Assembly (NCBI RefSeq): GCF_030547245.1
Contig: NZ_JAUOQT010000004.1
Location: forward strand, 412,128 to 476,127
Source: Oceanihabitans sp. 2_MG-2023
GTDB lineage: Bacteria; Bacteroidota; Bacteroidia; Flavobacteriales; Flavobacteriaceae
DNA: 64,000 bases
Direction: 5' to 3'
Made by a program: the position numbers and the translations under genes. Below, piece by piece: positions 59,174 through 64,000 of this stretch (the stretch's first letter is position 1; every line of letters begins with the position of its first letter). Below the pieces are notes generated by a model that saw only the letters and a list, made by a program, of their open reading frames with translations, did no database searches and was not told where the DNA came from.

Positions 59174-61102
59174 TTAATATTCGTTGGTAATAATGAATTT
59201 TGATCTTCGGTTTTCTTGGTGTTTCTCTTCAGAACACTTTACACCATTAGCACATTCATTAAGTAATTGATACTCTCCATAACCAATTGCACTATCAATT
59301 CTATTAGAAGTAATTCCTCTAGAAATAATATAATCTCTTGTTGATTTTGCTCTTTTGTCAGATAGTTTTTCATTGTAAGCATCACGACCACGACTATCGG
59401 TGTGCGCTTCAATTTTAATATGCATTTTCGGATGATTTTTCATTACAGTTACAATATTCTCTAACTCATAAGCAGCATCTGGTCTGATGTTAGATTTATC
59501 GTAATCGAAGAAAATAGGGTTAATTACAATTTCATTATTCACAATAAAAGGTGTTAATAATAAATCTTGTACTTGTTCTTCTTCCGGAACATCAGTTGTT
59601 TCCACTTCCTGTATATCTTCTCTATAATCTAATTTGCTACCAATTAAAGTATATTTTTTTTCACAATCGACTTCAAATTCATATGCTCCATTTTCATCAG
59701 AAATTATTTCTTCAAGTTCTTTTCCAGTTTCGTCTAAAAGTTTCACTTTTGCTTCAGGAATTGGTAAAGAGGTTATTTCATCTCTTACAACACCCTTGAT
59801 TACTTGTTTACATTGGAAAGAACCAAATTGATATATATCATCGCTACCACTTCCTTCTTCTCTGTTAGAAGATAGAAAACCGGTTTCTTTGTCAGAATCA
59901 ATAAAGAAAGCAAAATCATCAAATCTACTATTAAAAGGAGCTCCCATGTTTTCAGGCTCTTTTATAGAGTCTTTAACTTTAGCTTTAATTAAATTAGATT
60001 TAAAAATATCTAATAAACCTAAACTTATATGTCCATCTGATGAAAAGTAAAAGGTACTGTCTTTAGCAACATAAGGAAACATTTCTCTACCAGGAGTATT
60101 AATTTTTTCACCTAAATTTTCAGGTTTACCATAACCATTATCGCCTCTAATTTCTACACTATATATATCGGTTCCTCCATAACCACCTTCACGATCGGAA
60201 ACGAAATATAATATTTTGTTATCTGCACTTAGAGCAGGGTGACCTGTAGAGTATATTTTATCATTAATTGGAAGTGCAACAACATTACTCCATGAATCTC
60301 CCGATTTAGTAGCTTTGTATATTTTTAAATATGAGGTGCCTTCATCATCATAAGAAATCTTTTTACGATTATTGATATTATCTCTAGTAAAGTACATTGT
60401 TTTACCATCATTGGTAATTGCAACTGTCGCTTCATGGAATTCGGAATTTATCTCATTGGTAAGCGCTTTTATATCTTCAATACTTGCATCTTCTTTTTCA
60501 TTATTAATTGTTCCTGAAAAAATATCTAAATATGGTTCTTCATTCCATTTGTAAATTTTTCCAGAACCTCCTTCTCCAGATACTTTAGTAGAGGCATAAT
60601 AAAAAGTATCTTCATGAAGATAACCACCAAACTCGGAATATTCAGTATTTATCGCTAAAGGAGAAAACTCAACATATTTTCCTTCGGTAGAAGATAATTC
60701 TTGGTATTTTGCGAGATCCATGATTTCAAAATCTTCGGCTCTTTTATCACTTGTTTGTAATTCTTTGAATTTAGTTATCCAGGTATTAGCATCTTCATAT
60801 TTACCTAAACTTCTTAAAGATTGTATATATTTATAAATAAATTCAGGGTTAATATTCTTGTATTTATTAACCGCTTTTCCATACCACATTGCGGCTTTTT
60901 CAGAATTAGAATTATTGTAATAACAATCTCCTATTCTTGTTAAAACATGTTCACTACTATCTCCTTTTTTTACAGCAGCTTCATATAGTTCACTTGCTTT
61001 TATATACGCATAGTCTCTAAAAAAGTTATCTGCAACTTTTACTTGTGCGAAAAGCATGGTATTGCAAAGAACTAATAGTATTAATATAACTTTTGTTTTC
61101 AT
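59174..61102 (-). CDS. OmpA family protein with TPR, PD40 and CRD domains (PorE-like)
   Basis: A 642-residue exported protein. In order: signal peptide (LLVLCNTMLFAQ), TPR-like helical region (~30-130, FFRDYAYIKASELYEAAV, MWYGKAVNKY), a PD40/WD40-type propeller (~170-430, GHPALSADNKILYFVSDREGG, MYFTRDN), a carboxypeptidase-regulatory-like domain (~435-510, KGVVRDEITSLPIPEAKVKL), and an OmpA C-terminal peptidoglycan-binding domain (~530-642, FDYDKSNIRPDAAYEL, IEAHTDSRGRDAYNEKLSD). P. gingivalis PorE has this same architecture and links the T9SS attachment complex to peptidoglycan. It is the last gene of the adhesin-PorP operon. Confidence 0.9.
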   Translation of the reverse strand: MKTKVILILLVLCNTMLFAQVKVADNFFRDYAYIKASELYEAAVKKGDSSEHVLTRIGDCYYNNSNSEKAAMWYGKAVNKYKNINPEFIYKYIQSLRSLGKYEDANTWITKFKELQTSDKRAEDFEIMDLAKYQELSSTEGKYVEFSPLAINTEYSEFGGYLHEDTFYYASTKVSGEGGSGKIYKWNEEPYLDIFSGTINNEKEDASIEDIKALTNEINSEFHEATVAITNDGKTMYFTRDNINNRKKISYDDEGTSYLKIYKATKSGDSWSNVVALPINDKIYSTGHPALSADNKILYFVSDREGGYGGTDIYSVEIRGDNGYGKPENLGEKINTPGREMFPYVAKDSTFYFSSDGHISLGLLDIFKSNLIKAKVKDSIKEPENMGAPFNSRFDDFAFFIDSDKETGFLSSNREEGSGSDDIYQFGSFQCKQVIKGVVRDEITSLPIPEAKVKLLDETGKELEEIISDENGAYEFEVDCEKKYTLIGSKLDYREDIQEVETTDVPEEEQVQDLLLTPFIVNNEIVINPIFFDYDKSNIRPDAAYELENIVTVMKNHPKMHIKIEAHTDSRGRDAYNEKLSDKRAKSTRDYIISRGITSNRIDSAIGYGEYQLLNECANGVKCSEEKHQENRRSKFIITNEY

Positions 61103-61180
61103 CTGTATATCTTTTTCATTTTAACTGTCAGAAATAAATTAACATGTAATAAATTTATGTTGATTTATCTGAATATCTAT

Positions 61181-62113
61181 TTAGAAATATCTCGGTGATT
61201 TAATACGTTTTACTTTGAATACTTCGAACATTAATAAGATTTCGTGAGTACCTCCAGTATATGCATTTATATCAGATATAGGATATTCGTAAGTATAACC
61301 AATTCTTATTTCTTTTGAAATTTGAAAATCTGCTAATCCTCCAATAGCTGAAGTATAATTATTAATTCTATATGAAGCACCTAACCAAAGTTTTTCATGA
61401 AACAAAAAGTTTGCAGTAAGGTCATAAGATAAAGGAGCTCCATTGGTAGCTTTAATTAAAGCAGCTGGTTTGAATTTTGTATTATCACTTAAATTAAACA
61501 CATAACCTCCAGTAAAATAATAACTAATTCGTTCTAAAGCTTCATATTGCACTCCGCTTGAGTTTCCTTCTTTATTATAATCTGTATTTAAAATTCTTGG
61601 AGCAGATAATCCTAAATACCATTTTTGTGTATGCCAAAATAAACCAACACCAATATTTGGGCTCCATCTGTCTTCAACACCATAAATAGATGGATCGTCA
61701 GGTTCATTACCTCTTAATGTTGCACTAAGGCTATATTGTGTAAAACCAGCTTTTAAACCAAAAGCTAATTTTGTTTTTTCTCCAGTATTAATAGTATATG
61801 AAAAATCGCCATATATATAGGAGAAATCTTGATAGCCTAATTTATCATTTATTAAAGATAAACCAACACCAATTTTTTCATTTCTAAGCGGTGTATGTGC
61901 AGAAAGTGTTTGTGTAATAGGCCCTCCTTTAAAGCCAACCCATTGACTTCTATGCAGACCAACAACACTTAGCGTTTCTCTACTTCCAGCATAAGCTGGA
62001 TTAATTGATATTGTATTATACATGTATTGTGTAAACTGCGGCAACTGTTGAGATAACCCAACTGTACAGCTTAATAACGCAAATGCAACAATATAGTTTT
62101 TTATAAGTTTCAT
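61181..62113 (-). CDS. Type IX secretion system membrane protein of the PorP/SprF family
   Basis: A 310-residue outer-membrane barrel. The signal peptide ends in VGLSQQ. The family opening PQFTQYMYNTISINPAYAG is present, as are GLHRSQWVGFKGGP and a C-terminal EVFKVKRIKSPRYF. PorP/SprF proteins are needed for secretion of specific T9SS cargos; in F. johnsoniae, SprF is required for the adhesin SprB, the gene next to it. Here the gene lies 14 bp downstream of the type B adhesin gene, so this is probably its dedicated partner. The OmpA gene follows after 78 bp. Confidence 0.95.
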   Translation of the reverse strand: MKLIKNYIVAFALLSCTVGLSQQLPQFTQYMYNTISINPAYAGSRETLSVVGLHRSQWVGFKGGPITQTLSAHTPLRNEKIGVGLSLINDKLGYQDFSYIYGDFSYTINTGEKTKLAFGLKAGFTQYSLSATLRGNEPDDPSIYGVEDRWSPNIGVGLFWHTQKWYLGLSAPRILNTDYNKEGNSSGVQYEALERISYYFTGGYVFNLSDNTKFKPAALIKATNGAPLSYDLTANFLFHEKLWLGASYRINNYTSAIGGLADFQISKEIRIGYTYEYPISDINAYTGGTHEILLMFEVFKVKRIKSPRYF

Positions 62114-62127
62114 AGGTTAATATTTTA

Positions 62128-64000
62128 TTATTTGGTTCCTACGTAGATATATCCATTTATAGGATCAATTCCACTTTCTTTTAATGTCACTATGTAATAA
62201 TATGTACCATCAGGAACTGTATTCGATCCTCCAACAGAGTTGTTATGTGCTGTTCCAGCCCAATTGTTTTGATAATTATGAGATTCATAAATTAAAGCTC
62301 CCCAACGGTTAAATATTTTTACATCTACAACGTAATTACAAAGTTCTATACCAGTTACCTCAAAGAACTCGTTGTATTGATCTCCATTAGGAGTAACGGC
62401 ATTCGATATTTCTACATCATCTTCACCACAGTTTAAAACAAAACATCTATTATGGACTTCAATAGAAGCTTCAACGTATGTAGGGCAAGCCGAATTATTT
62501 TCCGTATAACTAAATTCAATAGTTACACCAACATTTTCTCCATCAAGAGTTATGCTTAATGGATCGAAATAATGACCATCAATAATTTCAGCATCACCAG
62601 AAATAATTTCCCAGGTACCACTATCATCATAGTAACCATTTAATAAATCAAATAAGTCATAAACTTGTGCTTCTAATTCATCCGTATTACATAAACTTAT
62701 GTTGTTTGCACTAACAGAATTGTTTTGTAGTGTTAACATAGCATAAACTTCTGTTTCATTACCACAATCATCTGTAATTATATATTCTACATCAAGCATA
62801 CCGCCTAATCCTGGAGCAGAAGATAAATTAGTAAAGTCATAATCTGAAGTTATTTGACCCGTAAAGTCTAAATCACAACCATCGGTAACACACGCTTCAA
62901 GAGCTGCAATGTTGTCTGCATTCCACTGGTCTGCAATTGCTTCATTATTTTCTCCATCACAATCTAATGTTTGATCGGTTACACAATTAGTTGCATCTGG
63001 AGCTGTATTATCTACTATAGTAAGTGCAGCAGTAAGTGTTGTAGCATTACCACAATCGTCTTTTACAACATAAGTAACTTCTATAGAACCAGTAAGACCA
63101 CAAGAAGCTACAAGGTTTGTGAAATCATAATCAGAATTTACATCAAAAACAGCATCTGTATCACAGCTATCTGTACCACAAGATTGAAGCGCTAATATGT
63201 TAGCAGCATTCCAATCGTTAGCGATGGTTTCATTATCTGTACCGTTACATTCTATAGTTTCATCTACAACCGTACAAGCTGTAAGATCAGGACCGATAGA
63301 ATCTTCTAGAGTAAGCGTTGCAGTAAGTATGGTTTCATTTCCACAATCATCTGCTACGGTATACGTAACTAGGATAGTACCACCAGCTCCACAAGTAGAA
63401 GTAAGATTAGTAAATACATAATCAGAATTTACATCAAATACAGCATCTGTATCACAGCTATCTGTACCACAAGATTGAAGCGCTAATATGTTAGCAGCAT
63501 TCCAATCGTTAGCGATGGTTTCATTATCTGTACCGTTACATTCTATCGTTTCATCTACAACCGTACAAGCTGTTAAGTCTGGACCAATAGAATCTTCTAG
63601 AGTAAGCGTTGCAGTAAGTATGGTTTCATTTCCACAATCATCTGCTACGGTATAGGTAATTAATATAGTACCACCAGCTCCACAAGTAGAAGTAAGGTTT
63701 GTAAATACATAATCAGAAGTTACATCAAATACAGCATCTGTATCACAGCTATCTGTACCACAAGATTGAAGCGCTAATATGTTAGCAGCATTCCAATCGT
63801 TAGCAATGGTTTCATTATCTGTTCCATTACATTCTATAGTTTCATCTACAACCGTACAAGCCGTTAGGTCTGGACCAATAGAATCTTCAAGAGTAAGTGT
63901 CGCAGTCAGTGTAGTTTCGTTATCACAATCATCCGATACCGTATAGATTACAGTAATAGTACCACCAGCACCACAAGTGGAAGCAAGGTTCGTGAAAGCA
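62128..64000 (-). CDS. T9SS type B sorting-domain adhesin with tandem repeats (5'-truncated by window edge)
   Basis: The reading frame is open on the minus strand from the stop at 62128 to the window edge, about 623 residues, with the N-terminus missing. It has at least three and a half tandem ~97-residue repeats (each with DDCGNET, TLTLEDSIGPDLTACTVVDE, SCGTDSCDTDAVFDV and STCGAGGT). A diverged repeat follows (residues with VTDGCDLDFTGQI), then a C-terminal T9SS type B domain (VTPNGDQYNEFFEVTG, VDVKIFNRWGALIYESHNY, VPDGTYYYIVTLKESG). Similar beta-rich tandem proteins such as SprB are motility or surface adhesins. An in-frame ATG at 62799 is internal and not the true start. The PorP/SprF gene follows 14 bp later. 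The conserved Cys pairs suggest disulfides. Confidence 0.92.
   Translation of the reverse strand, partial: AFTNLASTCGAGGTITVIYTVSDDCDNETTLTATLTLEDSIGPDLTACTVVDETIECNGTDNETIANDWNAANILALQSCGTDSCDTDAVFDVTSDYVFTNLTSTCGAGGTILITYTVADDCGNETILTATLTLEDSIGPDLTACTVVDETIECNGTDNETIANDWNAANILALQSCGTDSCDTDAVFDVNSDYVFTNLTSTCGAGGTILVTYTVADDCGNETILTATLTLEDSIGPDLTACTVVDETIECNGTDNETIANDWNAANILALQSCGTDSCDTDAVFDVNSDYDFTNLVASCGLTGSIEVTYVVKDDCGNATTLTAALTIVDNTAPDATNCVTDQTLDCDGENNEAIADQWNADNIAALEACVTDGCDLDFTGQITSDYDFTNLSSAPGLGGMLDVEYIITDDCGNETEVYAMLTLQNNSVSANNISLCNTDELEAQVYDLFDLLNGYYDDSGTWEIISGDAEIIDGHYFDPLSITLDGENVGVTIEFSYTENNSACPTYVEASIEVHNRCFVLNCGEDDVEISNAVTPNGDQYNEFFEVTGIELCNYVVDVKIFNRWGALIYESHNYQNNWAGTAHNNSVGGSNTVPDGTYYYIVTLKESGIDPINGYIYVGTK
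62971..64000 (-). repeat. 291-bp tandem repeat array inside the adhesin gene
   Basis: The same sequence recurs with a period of 291 bp (97 codons): CGTACAAGC occurs at 63271, 63562 and 63853. Copies starting at 63271 and 63562 are nearly identical at the DNA level. A diverged copy of about 297 bp lies before 63271, and the array continues past the window edge. Confidence 0.9.

Noticed and set aside
62971..63421. Open plus-strand reading frames opposite the adhesin repeats
   Set aside because: They are antisense to an intact, repeat-based reading frame on the minus strand and arise from the sequence composition of the repeats. They have unnatural residue composition and no start signal.
1..64000. 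CRISPR array, tRNA, rRNA or insertion sequence
   Set aside because: No regular short repeat/spacer pattern, cloverleaf, rRNA sequence or transposase was seen on either strand. The only tandem repeats are the protein-coding 291-bp units.

Overview
The window is chromosomal DNA of a marine-type member of the Bacteroidota, most likely family Flavobacteriaceae. The evidence is the low G+C and strongly A/T-biased codon use, type IX secretion (T9SS) sorting domains, PorQ and PorP/SprF proteins, families such as DUF6452, DUF6048, DUF6768 and head-GIN lipoproteins, and promoters of the TTTG-N19-TAnnTTTG type. I found no tRNA, rRNA, CRISPR array, insertion sequence or prophage. The species cannot be named from the sequence alone.

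Layout. 1-4.8 kb: the end of a THUMP RNA methyltransferase, a DUF4136 lipoprotein, and a minus-strand group rlmD-DUF6452-DUF6048-DinB. 4.9-7.9 kb: SRPBCC protein, ECF sigma factor and DUF6768 protein, then ornithine aminotransferase. 7.9-13.4 kb: small membrane proteins, a large T9SS cargo protein, a protein with a peptidase S74 self-cleaving domain, an Smr nuclease-like protein and a calcium-repeat lipoprotein. 13.5-20 kb: cysteine desulfurase, then an M23 peptidase-TonB receptor-small exported protein operon. 20.1-22.6 kb: ZapB-like protein, ZapA, a probable 6S RNA and ribonuclease Y. 22.6-27.5 kb: three tandem paralogous PAS histidine kinases and XerD. 27.7-31.5 kb: porin, AroQ, dihydrolipoyl dehydrogenase, a structured repeat-like element, DUF1572 protein and MsrB. 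31.7-38.9 kb: glycogen operon glgA-glgC-glgB plus a GH31 glucosidase. 39-42.4 kb: M48 lipoprotein, MFS transporter, a lipoprotein with duplicated Cys-containing repeats. 42.4-45.4 kb: an ECF sigma/anti-sigma operon with two exported beta-repeat proteins. 45.6-52.8 kb: Lon, LysM protein, PorQ, cytidylate kinase, ribosomal protein S1. 52.9-58.9 kb: T9SS cargo, pyrR-pyrB, two STAS-like proteins flanking RNase Z, PdxH and a CAP-domain lipoprotein. 59.2-64 kb: a minus-strand operon of a type B T9SS adhesin (incomplete, running off the window), a PorP/SprF protein and a PorE-like OmpA protein.

How it fits together. Most genes are housekeeping. The accessory character lies in cell-surface biology: two type A T9SS cargos, one type B adhesin with its likely secretion partners, PorQ, and several exported lipoproteins. 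Signalling is represented by two ECF sigma modules and the triple kinase cluster, which has no response regulator nearby. The non-coding features most worth following are the zapA-rny 6S RNA, the structured element at 30.3 kb, the nested inverted repeat at 58.2 kb and the twin terminators at 58.9-59.1 kb.
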